Shown in pieces: positions 35,693 through 47,460 of a DNA stretch of 64,000 nucleotides. Position 1 is the first letter of the stretch. Every line of letters begins with the position of its first letter. The position numbers and the translations under genes are program-made. The DNA comes from Rhizophagus clarus (lineage: Eukaryota > Glomeromycota > Glomeromycetes > Glomerales > Glomeraceae). The stretch covers positions 1,240,001 to 1,304,000 of the forward strand of contig BLAL01000218.1 in the NCBI GenBank assembly GCA_015698045.1. The letters are read 5' to 3'. The notes under the pieces are model-generated. The model was not told where the DNA came from and made no database searches. It worked only from the letters and a program-made list of their open reading frames with translations.

Positions 35693-37962
35693 ATGCCAGT
35701 AGATTATTATGAAAAAGATGATACTGATTATACAATAAGTTTAGAATCAACAGATTTAGACGAAATATATAGCACTACTACTGCTACACAAGATGTTTCT
35801 AATTCCAAAGCGCCTGTTTCGTTAGCTTGGAAGAATTTAACGTATGAGATACTAGATCCGAAAACTAAAAAGAAAAAAAAGATTATACAAAATGTTAGTG
35901 GTATCATTAACCCCGGTGAACTCTTGGCCAGTAAGTGCTAATAATGATTTTTTATTTCATTTTTTACAATATGAGTTGACTGAGTCTTTTTTTTTTTGTT
36001 GATAAAATAGTTATGGGACCTTCTGGAGCCGGTAAATCAACGTTCTTGGATTTGTTAGCTGGACGTAAAGATCCAAAAAACGTTTCAGGCACAGTATATC
36101 TTAATGGTAGGCCGGGTAATGTCAAATACGTATCAACTTATGTAATGCAAGATGATGCTCTAATGGGTATGTTTATATTTAAAGTTTCTTTACTTATGAT
36201 AAATTAGTTTTTGTAATCTTTTTAAATCAATAAATAATAGGTGTTCTTACTGTACGAGAAAATATTCAATTCGCTGCCGACTTATGGTAAATTACTAAAT
36301 TTTATTACATTATATACTTTTTTATTAAGTAATCCATTCATCTTCTTTTATTTGCATATATTATAGTTTTCCGTCTAACATTTCACAAACGGAGAAATAT
36401 ACTCGTGTTCAAAATATAATACGTGAATTTGGGTTAGAAAGGGTAGCAGATAATAAAATAGGAACTGTGTTTGTCAGAGGAATAAGCGGTGGTGAAAAAC
36501 GTAGATGTGCGATTGCATCGCAAGTTCTCACTTTACCTAAAATAATATTTCTTGATGAACCAACAACAGGATTAGATTCAGCCGCTGCTTATAATGTTAT
36601 GAACGCAATAGTCAGTATGGCAAAAAGATATGAACTTACTGTTGTAGCAAGTATACATCAACCTTCACCTGAAACTTACTCTTTAATTGATAAATTATTG
36701 TTACTTGGACATGGTAAAACTTTGTATTTTGGGGAAAGGGAGAGAGCTTTAACTTATTTTGATGGATTAGGATTCGCTTGTCCACCTTATAATAATCCTG
36801 CTGACCATTTCTTAAAATTGGTTAATAGTGATTTTATGAATGATATAACTCAAGCCGAACAACATATTACAAATTTTAGTATGGCTTTCTCAAAATCTAA
36901 ATACATAAGGGAAGTCAACAGAGAGATTGATGATTCAATTGCAAGAGGAAATATACTTGGTGAGATGATTACAAGGCGCGCCAATAGTGGATATGCTCGT
37001 AGTTTCCTTGCTCAGACATTTATTCTACTAAACAGATCATTTAAAAATGCTACAAGAAATATATTAATGTTTTGGATAAGAGTAGCTATGTATATGTGTT
37101 TAGCCTTGCTTATGGGGTCAACCTGGTGGAAAGTTGGATTTGAACAAAAAAGTATACAAGATAGATTTGCTGCTCATTTCTTTTCTGTCGCATTTTTGTC
37201 TTTTATGAGCGTAGCTGGTATACCAGGATTTTTAGAAGAACGTTTAGTATTTCAACGTGAACGTTCGAATAGGTTTTATTCTGTTGGTCCATACGTATTA
37301 GCTAATACGTTAATTTCGATCCCGTTTTTAATGATTATTACCGTATCATTTTCCATGATCGCTTATCCTATGATCGGGTTACATGAAAATTTCCACAATG
37401 CTGTTAATTTCCTTATATTCCTCTTTTTAGCTTTATTTGTAGCTGAATCTATGGTCGTATTTATTTCCGCTGCAATACCTATATTCGTGGCAGCTTTAGC
37501 TATTACTGCTTTTGCTAATGGATTTTATATGGTAGTTGAAGGATTTTTTGTAAGAAGAGCTGCTATACCAAAATTTTTAAAATGGGGTCATTATATTGAT
37601 TATCAAAAATATTCGTTTGAAGCTATTATTAAGAATGATTTTTATGGATTAACCTTTAAATGTGATCCTGATCCAAGTGGTCTATCAAAATGTCGATGTA
37701 ATTTTTATGGAGTAAATTCAGCAGAGACTTGTACATTCACCGGTAAAGATGTATTAGATTCTTATGGTTATACCGAAATTAATTTATTAAAGTGGGCGGT
37801 ACGTAATTTTATCTTTTAATAATAACGTTTAATTATATTTTGGTTTTGGTTTTATTTTGTATTAAATTTTATACCTTTTTGTAGCTCGCTCTTATGGGAT
37901 TAGTTCTTGCCTTCCGAATCGGTTTCTATTTTATTTTACTTTTCCGAAAAGGCCGTCATTAA
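35693..37962 (+). CDS. ABCG-type half-transporter (White/Adp1-like subfamily)
   Basis: Five exons: 35693-35930, 36011-36166, 36241-36286, 36367-37798 and 37885-37962, all GT-AG, giving 649 residues, the usual size of an ABCG half-transporter. The order is the reverse one typical of ABCG: nucleotide-binding domain first, then the membrane domain. Seen in order: Walker A GPSGAGKST (about 82-90), Q-loop MQDDALM, signature ISGGEKRR, Walker B IIFLDEPTTGLDS, H-loop SIHQPS. About six hydrophobic segments lie between residues 370 and 645, with a Cys-rich last extracellular loop (CDPDPSGLSKCRCNF...C). Half-transporters dimerise and move lipophilic compounds across the plasma or internal membranes; the substrate cannot be read from sequence. 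All ATPase motifs are intact. It interrupts the kinase cluster and is the only plus-strand gene there. Confidence 0.93.
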
Positions 37963-38707
37963 ATCAATGATATATACATACATTTTTTTATTTATTTATT
38001 TAGTAGTTAATACCATTTTATTATTGTTATTATTATTTTAATTTTAATGGTTTTGATCAGTTATGAGTATATTATACGCGTATACTATATGATATAATTT
38101 TTAAAGAACTTTTTTAAAAAAATTAAAAAAAATTAATAATACACTGTTCTTTTTTTTTTTTTTTTTTTTCTGAATAAACCGAAAAAAAAAATAAATAAAA
38201 AAAAAAAAAAAGGAATGAATAATTATGAAGAATAAAATATTTTATCTGTAGGTTAGTAAAAATTATTATTTACTTTGAATATTGATCAAATAAAAAGAAT
38301 TATTTATTTTCAAATTAAATCGTTAAATCGTTTCACGATTATTATTTGGATGTACAATAATTAAAATTCTTTAAATTTTAAGTTACTTTTCAACTCTTTT
38401 TTGTTGTTTGTTGATATTATCCTACGAGCGCGTGATTAAATATCCTGGTCACAGGAAAACCGATGAATTTCTATTTATCTAATTAATTATTTATTTATTT
38501 ATTATATAGACAAAAAATAAACATAAAATGATATGGCACCTATAAAAACTATCTAAAAAGGTATGTAAATCCAAACCCCTGAAGGAATGTAGAATAAGGG
38601 ATAGATCGGATCTCATATTAAAAAAACCTCTAAAGTCATCTAAACGAATGATTTCTTTATTTTACTTAGACAACATAGTCGCACGGTAATAAGCTGGTAG
38701 AAACAAT
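37963..38707. other. Intergenic spacer after the ABC transporter
   Basis: T- and A-runs at 38,150-38,210 follow the transporter stop and may act in 3'-end formation. Nothing else recognised. Confidence 0.4.
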
Positions 38708-40627
38708 TCAAATGTCAAGATTTATTATTTTCGTAACGTAGTCTGTATAACAATATTTATAATAAATTAAGAGGCGTTGATTTTGATTAAAAAGTTATCA
38801 TGATTAATCGTAGATTATTTATTTACTTACGATTATCATTAGATTCATCAGAATTTATATTAATATCAATATCGAATTTCAGTTCAATAGATGAATAATC
38901 TGGAAAAGCATGAATTTGAATTAGATATCATATATTAATTTTGTGATAACTTTAAAATGATATTTACCATTATCTTCATTATTATTAACCAATTTAATTT
39001 TTTTAATAATTTTATCTATTATATCATTTTAACAAATAAAACAACTGATTAGTTATATAATTATGAATTAATCATTCAGAAAAAAAAATTATTTTTTGTA
39101 CCATTCGTACCATTCTCATCTAAATCGTCGATCTTCCTTTTACCTTTTTTTTTTTTTTAAAAAAAATGGAGTGTTAGGATAATGTAATAATTCATATGAT
39201 AAATAATGTTTTGATAATGTAATAATTCATATGATAAATAATGTTTTGATAATGTAATAATTCATATGATAAATAATGTTTTGATAATGTAATAATTCAT
39301 ATGATAAATAATGTTTTGATAATGTAATAATTCATATGATAAATAATGTTTTGATATTTATAATTATAATTAATTACCAAATTTTGAGGTGATATTTTGA
39401 GTGATATTTTGACTCTTCAGACTTATTGTAGATAATGCAGATTTTATCATTTCACTTAAGGGTCTACTTTTATAGATAGCACCCGGATTATTAGTTGTGA
39501 CAGGTCCAATATTTGGTGATTCCATGATTTTAGTTGGATTTTTATTAATAATATTTTTAATTTCATTGTAAAATATTGTTTTAACTTTTTGTAGTAAATT
39601 ACTAGCTGTTGGTCTTTCATTTGGATCAAGATGCCAACATTCCTTCATTAATTCAATGTAACCTTCAGGTGCATTTGTTATAATCGGAGGACGAAGACCA
39701 TCACATATTTGAATTATAAGATCTGTATCATGACTTTTATCCCAAAAAGGTCTTCGACCTGTCATTAATTCCCACATAATCATACCGAAACTATATATGT
39801 CTGATGCTTTAGTATATTTTCGTCCTTGTAAGACCTCTGGTGCAACATAAGGAATAATGCCGTAAATTTCATTATCCTTATCATCGAATGGTTCAATTGC
39901 AGATTTACTTATTCCCAAATCGCTTATTATTGGAGTTTCACCTGTTGCCACTAAGATATTTCCACTATGATAATCTCGATGAATAATATTTGCATCATGC
40001 ATATTATTAAGCCCATTAACAATGCATTGTAATTTAATTAACTTTTTAAACCAACTAATATTGTAAAATTCATTAGTTATATGATTTCTTAGGTCTCCAG
40101 ATTCATAATATTTTGTAATTATCATGAAATTTTGGGTGTTAGAATGTTGAGTAATTCCAAAATATTTATTAATGTAATTGAAGTGATCGTGACATGTGTA
40201 GACATTTTTACTGTTATAATTTGTAGCATAATTATAAAATACCATCAGCTAAAATAAAATGAGTTATTTAAATATAAATTTTCTTAAATTAAAATTTGTA
40301 AACCTAGATAATAAATACATACTGTACCTCATTTAACTCTTTAGCGGAGATGTTACTAGAATTACTAAGTTCCTTGAGTGCGACTGTCATTTTACCAATA
40401 CGATAAGGTGGTGGAGCACTCCAATCTCGTGGACCATCAATCCAAGTAGCTTTATAAATTTTGCTAAATCCTCCTTCGGTAATGAATTCTACATCCTTAA
40501 ATTTTTCATAGGGAACAAATTCCATTTTAGCGTTTCTTTTCGAATGTGTATAACTTATAAAATCATCAATAACTTTATTTTCACATATGTATTCAGAAGT
40601 TGGTATAAAAATAAATAAGTCGGTCAT
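38708..40627 (-). CDS. TKL-like protein kinase copy 3
   Basis: Six exons: 40627-40328, 40248-39378, 39143-39111, 39015-38968, 38899-38831 and 38742-38708, giving 451 residues. The glycine loop is ITEGGFSKIYKATW, the ATP-binding Lys lies in VALKEL, the catalytic loop is HRDYHSGN, and the Mg-binding Asp lies in SDLGISKSA (DLG replaces DFG). APE is present as PYVAPEVL, followed by DIYSFGMIMWELMTGRRPFW. All residues needed for catalysis are present. Between the loop and the Lys strand is a family-specific insert (DGPRDWSAPPPYRIGK). The tail is made of phase-1/phase-1 mini-exons and ends HYVTKIINLDI. It is nearly identical to copy 5 in exon 2 (about five residue differences in 290). The third intron boundary offers two donors 9 nt apart (39110 or 39101). 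Confidence 0.9.
39178..39352. repeat. Five perfect 35-bp tandem repeats inside a kinase intron
   Basis: The unit GATAATGTAATAATTCATAT plus 15 bp (GATAAATAATGTTTT) starts at 39178, 39213, 39248, 39283 and 39318. All copies are identical, so the expansion is recent. The array lies in intron 2 of kinase copy 3. The matching intron of copy 5 has one diverged unit near 47,770-47,810. Confidence 0.95.
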
Positions 40628-41788
40628 GTTATAAATAATAATAATTTTATTTTTTTACAAAATGTTCTTTGGAATAATTTTATATAAATTTTGAACGTAT
40701 ATTTATTGTTTTCTATCATATTTAAAGTAATAATATGACGTTAAAGCATTTCCGAATATCAGTTTATGTCTAGTGAAACAAATCAACTTTGTATAAAAAA
40801 CTATTATGCTTGCTTTTAAGAACCCCAAAAATAGGATATGTCGGACAAGTAGTCTAAAAAGGACATATTTAACATTGACACTATAATGTGGAATTTTATC
40901 TTTCAATCCCTTCCAATTCCAGTAATTTTCAATTAAATAGTTATTCGGCACAAAGCGTCGAGTCGAGTAACTGTGTAATATTTTATGTGCATTTGAAAGA
41001 TTTAAGTCCAAATATGCTTCCAACTTTCACTGATTTTAACAATGAAATCAAGAAAAGGACGGTCTTTCAAAATTTTGATATTTTTAGTTCTTTAAGAAAG
41101 CAATTATACATTTTTCTTTCGTCATTACAATCACTTATTTGAACATCAATTTATTTGGTATTATAACTAAATCCACCTTCTGCAATCAATTTTATATCCT
41201 TAAAACTAAGGAAACTATTCCATGTTTCTTCGTCGATTTGTCAGCTTGATCTTCTTGATGAATATTATTAAACATCATTTATAATTTATTGATTGTTCAA
41301 TGACATAAGATTATAAAAATTTTAGGAACAAACATGAACGTATATATTTATATATCATATATACTTTTTTCGTATTTTATCGCAAACTGAACTCTAAATA
41401 AAAAATAACAAGTTTTTGCAAAGTAATTTTTTTTTATTATCTCAATTACAGCGTTCAGTTCGGTAACATATATAGTTATAGAAATCATTCACATACGCAG
41501 CATATTATACAATTCAAATCCAAGTGTATTTGTATATAAGATATAATAAATAAAATTTAGTAAAAACACAAAAATAATAAAATTTTTCTTACAAGTTGCA
41601 CCCACGACTATTTCTGTAATAACCCAATAAAATAATTGTGTAATATTTAGAACCGATTATCTCTTGTGTTTGGTGACACTTCCAGCAGATTGAGTACAGT
41701 ATAATAATTTTGGTTTAATTAGTCACATTTGTAAAGTCACAGACAGAGAATTTTATGAGATGAAACGTCTGGAAAATGATGGTTGTAT
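40628..41788 (-). pseudogene. Intergenic region with a fossil kinase exon (about 41,160-41,270)
   Basis: On the minus strand, a piece reading DIKLIAEGGFSYNTK (near 41,215-41,170) matches the glycine-loop region of the neighbouring kinases, especially copy 6 (EDIRLIAEGGFSKIYNTKW). Upstream DNA around 41,225 still aligns with the MEYVPYNRF codons but contains stops. No kinase exon 2 follows. The remainder of the region is AT-rich and non-coding. Confidence 0.6.
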
Positions 41789-42132
41789 TAGGGTGTCCAG
41801 GATGGAACGATCGCACTTTTTGTCGTACTTTTTGCTATTTTTTCGCACTTTTTGGTGTGACCACATTTTTTGGCAAAAATTTCACATTTTCACATTATCC
41901 GCAGCAAATTAAATCCTATTGGTCAATTATCTTTCACATGATTCATTTTTTTTTTTTTGTTTATTATTTTGCCCAGAATTAAGTGATTGAATTTGATGTA
42001 AAATTATATTGTTAATTCCAGCCGGAATTACGTTAAATCTGGCCAGAATTAAAAATCGCACCAAAACACACTTTTTGTCTAAATCGCACCGCACTTTTTG
42101 GGTCATCACACCATGAAATCCTGGACACCCTA
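41789..42132. mobile_element. 344-bp hAT-like MITE with perfect 8-bp target-site duplication
   Basis: TIRs TAGGGTGTCCAGGAT (41789) and ATCCTGGACACCCTA (ending 42132) are flanked by GGTTGTAT on both sides (41781-41788 and 42133-42140). Inside are repeated GCACTTTTTG words and the dispersed GGCCAGAATTAA phrase. No transposase. The TAGGG-type end and the 8-bp duplication are characteristic of the hAT superfamily. Confidence 0.92.
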
Positions 42133-42776
42133 GGTTGTATTAAAAAGATTAAGTAATTAAACTCAGCAAGTTCTGATTGAATAAAGATTTACTATATTTG
42201 ATCAATAAAAGATGAATCAATACTGCAATAGAAAATAGAAGGTATTAATAAAGATCCCTCGTCCAATTATATGTTAACAATGACTTGAATGATAAATCAA
42301 GTATAATTTATAATTATATCATTGCAATAACAGAATATAAATCATACTTTTTTTGTGATTTTTTTCTTTTTATATAACTTATCCATACTTCACACTAATA
42401 CAAATTTGTAACTGACATGTTTATACAATTTTTAAAATGTGCATTATTTTGGGCTGGTTATGAATTAGTCATAGTTAGCATTGTGTATATGCTGACTAAA
42501 ATTTTTTTCGTATGTAAGTCATTTAATAATATTGCGGTTAAGTTTACTATATAGCATTTTAAGGATATTGGTTAACAAATTTATACATGAAACAATTGCG
42601 AAAAGTGTCCCCATGATACTAATTTATTTAAATTTGGAAATCACCCTTTTGTTTCTAAACGAATTTTTATTTTCAAAGTGATTCATAGTCTCACATACAC
42701 AATTCCATAATATGAGAAATTTTTCATGTCATTTAAATCCCTTATCATTAGTATAATTTCTTCGAATTTCTAAAGG

Positions 42777-42893
42777 GTTGTGGATCAAGCTGGTCAGCAT
42801 CATTTAGTACAAAAAGATTTGAATGCCAGCTTTTTAACAACCTTTATTTTTGCTGTAGCTACTTTCACGTGTGCATATGCATACGCTTATAGT
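42777..42893 (+). other. Isolated exon-like segment encoding a hydrophobic stretch
   Basis: After TTTCTAAAG, a 117-bp open segment reads VVDQAGQHHLVQKDLNASFL, then TTFIFAVATFTCAYAYAY, and ends at GTAAGT. Acceptor, donor and a clean frame make it look like an internal exon containing one membrane helix. I found no partner exons up- or downstream, so it may be a relic. Confidence 0.3.
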
Positions 42894-44013
42894 AAGTTAA
42901 CCTTTCAAGTGTTTGAGTGTACATTTTAAATTATCCAGAAACAATTATTCTCCTGAAGAAATCAAGGAGATTGCTTTTTTTTAATTGTTTTTTATAATTG
43001 CTTTTTTAAAACAAAATTCTTTGCTTCATGATTGTCCCAAAGATCAAAATCATAGTAGTTCATTAGGAACACTACAAACTAAATGAAATTGCTTATTCTT
43101 CCAACTTCTATCTTTATTTTTTCCATATTTTTTTTTTTCGAAAAGTATAGGTATAAAACTTTGGAATAAACACAAGCTTCTCTGTCCAATTTTGAGTTTA
43201 GCTAAAGAATTTATAGGACAATTTGCTTGACAGAAAAGGCACTGTAATGTTGGATGTGGTTAATATCCAATTGGATATTAATTGGGCATTGACATATCGA
43301 CTTGCAGTATATCCAATAGACGATAGCCCACGTTGAAAGGCAATTATAAAACTGCGTTGTCGTAATATTCAGGAGAAGAGTTTTTTAAAGATTAATTATA
43401 CCTGGCAAAGAGTAAGCATTAATAAATTTCACTTGCAAATGTAGAGCTTAATAATGATGAAGAAAAAAAAAATTATTTACAATAAGTATTAAAGATGCAA
43501 TAATTAGAAATATATAAAGACATAAATTATATCGATCACATTTAGCACTTAGACCATTAACTTTTTATATAAATTATATAAATATAATATAGGCAATACA
43601 TATTAATCACTCAAACTTCCATATATCGAGGTTCCATATATTTATTTCAGAAATATTGAAATATTGTGATCTATTTGCGAAATCAAAATTTTTCGACTGC
43701 TATTTCCCTCTATCATTAATTATTAATTAAATAAAGTAACCAAACCCATCTAGTAATATTTTATAACAAATTATAATTTATAAACAATCATATGTAATGA
43801 AGTTTAACATTAAAATCATGCATTAATGTTCGAGTAATATTCTACCAAACAGTTTTGCACCTTCATGTCATGATATTTCGGACAGTCGGAAAAACATGAA
43901 GATGTTGTGCTAGAAACGACGTGCTGAACCAAACAAAATTACGACAATAAATATATTCAATCAAACACGTAATTAAATGTGGATCCAACCATAGTTAAAT
44001 CCACCATTCCAAA
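42894..44013. other. Intergenic spacer
   Basis: AT-rich, with a GGATGTGGTTAATATCCAATT inverted word (GGATAT/ATATCC) near 43,255-43,315. No gene recognised. Confidence 0.4.
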
Positions 44014-45704
44014 CTAGTTAAATATTCCTTCAGCAATGTAATCTATATAAACATAAATGAAATGTTAATTTTGATAGAAGTATTGACATTAAACATAAAC
44101 ATTATTCAATTACTCACAATAATTATTTGATTCGCCAGTATTTGTTTCAATGCCATTATCAAGTTCCATTAAATAATCTAAAGAATACATATTTTAATTA
44201 TATATAAAAAAACGAAAACAAAAATAAATAAATAAATAAAAAGGACGTTTACCATTATGTTCACTTTCAAACGATTTAATTTTTTTATTGAATTTATCTA
44301 ATATAATTTTTCAAATAAAACAAATTTATTATATAAATAATTATTACAATATATATATATATATATATTTACCATTCTCATAATTATCTTTAATTAAATC
44401 ATCAATCTTTCTTTTGTCTTTTTTTTTTTTAAAAAAAAAAAAAAAATTCAAGGTTATTAGTGATAATGTAATAATTGATACCATTTATCGTAAAAACTAA
44501 AAGAGAAGTTACCAATTTTTGAAGTGACATTTAAATTTCTTAAATTTATTGTCAATATTGCAGAATTTATCATTTCATTTAAAGGTCTACTTTTATAGAT
44601 AGCGCCTGGATTATTGGTCGGGACAGGTCCAATATATGGTGATTCTATGATTTTAGTTTGATTTTCACGATTCATTTCATAAGCTAACATAGTTTTAACT
44701 TTGTGTAGTAAATTACTAGCTGTTGGTCTTTCATTTGGATTGGAATGCCAACATTCTTTCATTAATTCAATGTAACCGTCGGGTGCATTTGTGACAATTG
44801 GAGGACGAAGACCATCACATATTTCGACAATAAGTTTTGTATCATGAACTTTATCCCAAAAAGGTCTTCTACCTGTCATTAATTCCCACATAATCATGCC
44901 AAAACTATATATATCTGATGCTTTAGTATATTTTTGTCCTTGAAAAATCTCTGGAGAAACATAAGGAATAACGCCATAAATTTCATTCTTGCTAGAACAT
45001 AGTGCAGATTTATTTAATCCTATATCACTAGTTATTGGAATCCCATATGATGCTAAAAAGATATTTCCACTATGATAATCTCGATGGATAATATTTACAT
45101 CATGTATGTTTTTAAGTCCACCTATAATAAATTGTAATTTTAATAATTTATCAAACCATGTAATTTTATAAAAATCAATAATTAAATGATTTCTTAGATC
45201 TCCAGATTCATAATATTTTGTAATTATCATAAAATTTTTGGTAAAAGGATTTTGAGTAAATCCGAAATACTTGTTAATGTAATTGACGTGATCATAATAT
45301 GCGTAACCTGTTTCATTTATACTATTTAAAGAATAATTATATAGCTAAAAAGAAAAAAAGAAAAAAAAAATTATTAAATATTAAAAATATACATGATTTA
45401 TTATATTTTTCGAATATTTTACCTCTTCCAATTCTCCAGAGTTAATGTTATTAGAATCATTAAGCTCTTTAAGAGTGACTATCATTTTACCACTACGATA
45501 AGGTGGCGGAGCATTCCAATCACGTGGGCCCTCCTTCCAAGTAGCTTTATAAATTTTACTAAATCCTCCCTCGTTGATGAATGTTATGTCTGTGAATTTA
45601 CTATAAGAAATAAATTCCATTTTACCATATTTTTTTAAATGTGTGTAACTTATAAAATCATCGACAACTTTATTTCCGCACTTTTGATAAAAATAATCGG
45701 ACAT
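44014..45704 (-). CDS. TKL-like protein kinase copy 4
   Basis: Six exons: 45704-45423, 45344-44513, 44417-44373, 44297-44253, 44177-44118 and 44042-44014, giving 430 residues, all GT-AG. The glycine loop is INEGGFSKIYKATW, the Lys segment VTLKEL, the catalytic loop HRDYHSGN, the metal-binding Asp in SDIGLNKSA (DIG instead of DFG), then PYVSPEIF and DIYSFGMIMWELMTGRRPFW. It is more diverged than the copy 3/5 pair. The tail has the usual mini-exons (DKRKIDDLIK; DYLMELDNG) but ends YYIAEGIFN rather than the FDI terminus of copies 1, 2 and 7. It is intact and expected to be catalytically competent. Substrate unknown. Confidence 0.88.
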
Positions 45705-47152
45705 TTTGTTATTTTTTTTTAAGCAAAAACTGATATAAAATTTTGTTTACTAGATGGATATATCTTGTATATATACTTTTTTATAATGATTATCAATTAC
45801 AAAGAATTCGATTAGATATTCTTAAAAAGTGTTCCATAATAAAGTTTCACAAGATTGTATCATAAAGTGAACTTGATCGGCGATGATCCAAATGTTAGAT
45901 TAAAAGAATATTCTGAGATTATTTACATAATAAAATAGAACATTAAGCGGTATACTATATTAAGCAACATTTCCTTTCATTCTTTTTTATGCTCGACAAA
46001 TTACATGACAATTCAAATTTTATTGTTTATAAAACTTGATATTTTGAATTTTAGAAAAAGAATTTCGAATTCTTAAGAATTTCATAACTGAAATTATCCA
46101 ATAAAGGGAATCTACTATCATTTTGGCTATGTAATACAGAAATACTGATGCACTCCTATGTGCATAACAGGTTATTTACCATAGTAAAAAAAAAGGGACC
46201 ACATAATTATTAATTTTTCATTGAGATTAGATTATTTTGATTTTGTATACCGCAAATAGAATTCCAATCTAAGATATTTCATTGTATCAAATTATATCTC
46301 CGTTTTGTTTTATGACTCCGTGAACACAAAGTGTGCTACGGCCAACAATTTAATTAAAAATTCCGTGAATATGCTACATTTTTGGAAGCAATAACAAAGG
46401 TAGTCATATGGTACTAGGTAAAATCATCGAAACAATAAAATGTTAATTAATATTAAATTATGAGCTTATTTGTCAAAATAATCCGGAAAATCATATATAT
46501 TTTAAATCACAATAAATTCCAAAAACGATATTTCATTTGAAAACTAATTTTTTCAATGATTTATTGTACTAAATCATGTAATTATATATGTAAAAGAATT
46601 CCTATTATATTTAAACTTTTGAGTAAATATCAGATCTGCTTAAAAGGGGGCGCACATCTGTCCGACAAGGTTTATTTTCCCGATGGTACTATATCAAAGA
46701 CTAATAGCCTTTTATAGTATGTAAACTTGCCATTATGTTTTCGAATTCAGTAATACATAATGAAGTTTGGTGAATGATCATATGTATGCAATTTATATAC
46801 TGTATAATTAAGCATGAATTAAGCCATTAAACTAATAAAGGAATTTATTATTGTCTTGCTACTTATTACAGATCACACAAATTCCGATAATTTTTATTTT
46901 GTTGTTTTTATGTTTAAATCGAAATTTTACAATGGTTAAAAAAAAAAAATTATTATTTAAATTTTTATTTTGATTTGATAATTAAATTAATATCAGATAT
47001 TATTACTAATTTTTATAATTAAATTAAATATTTTACTTTTAGTATATACAGTTAATGTTGCTTGCAAAAAGTAATTTTTTTGATTTTAGATAAATTTTGG
47101 ATTTTTGAAATAGTCTTTAACGCAACAATATACAGTACATATGTAACAAATA
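45705..47152. other. Intergenic spacer
   Basis: Nothing coding recognised. AT-rich sequence with an isolated GGGGGCGCACATCTGTCCGAC stretch near 46,645. Confidence 0.4.
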
Positions 47153-47311
47153 ACATGAAACAATTTAAATATCATTTCGCAGCGTAATAATAATCTATAT
47201 ATTTATAATAAATTAAGCGTTAATATTGATTAAAAAAAAATTAACATGATTAATTGTTATTTATTTATTTACTTACGATTATTATTAAATTCCGCTTCAG
47301 AATCTATAATA

Positions 47312-47460
47312 CACTAGGGAACGGTTTCAGAACCGTTGTTAAGTCCGGAGTACGAGCGTAACTAAATGAACCAATCATGCATCGACTCAATTTTTGAGCT
47401 GGCGGACAGACGGACATTTTGTGTAACCTTTGCATAGTCCTTCGTTACACTCCGGACTAA
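47312..47460. mobile_element. ~150-bp insertion inside the tail exon of kinase copy 5
   Basis: Relative to copy 3, the sequence between GAATCTATAAT and AATTAGTATCAATATCG is extra. It contains AGTCCGGAGTACGAGCGTAAC and, at its right end, GTTACACTCCGGACT, which pair as inverted repeats. A further hairpin, AACGGTTTC-AGAACCGTT, lies at its left end. It is GC-richer than its host. It resembles a MITE, possibly composite; the exact edges are uncertain by a few bases. Confidence 0.75.

Noticed and set aside
41776..42109. Two frames of 60-68 codons on either strand
   Set aside because: Both lie within the hAT-like MITE and come from its GCACTTTTTG repeats.
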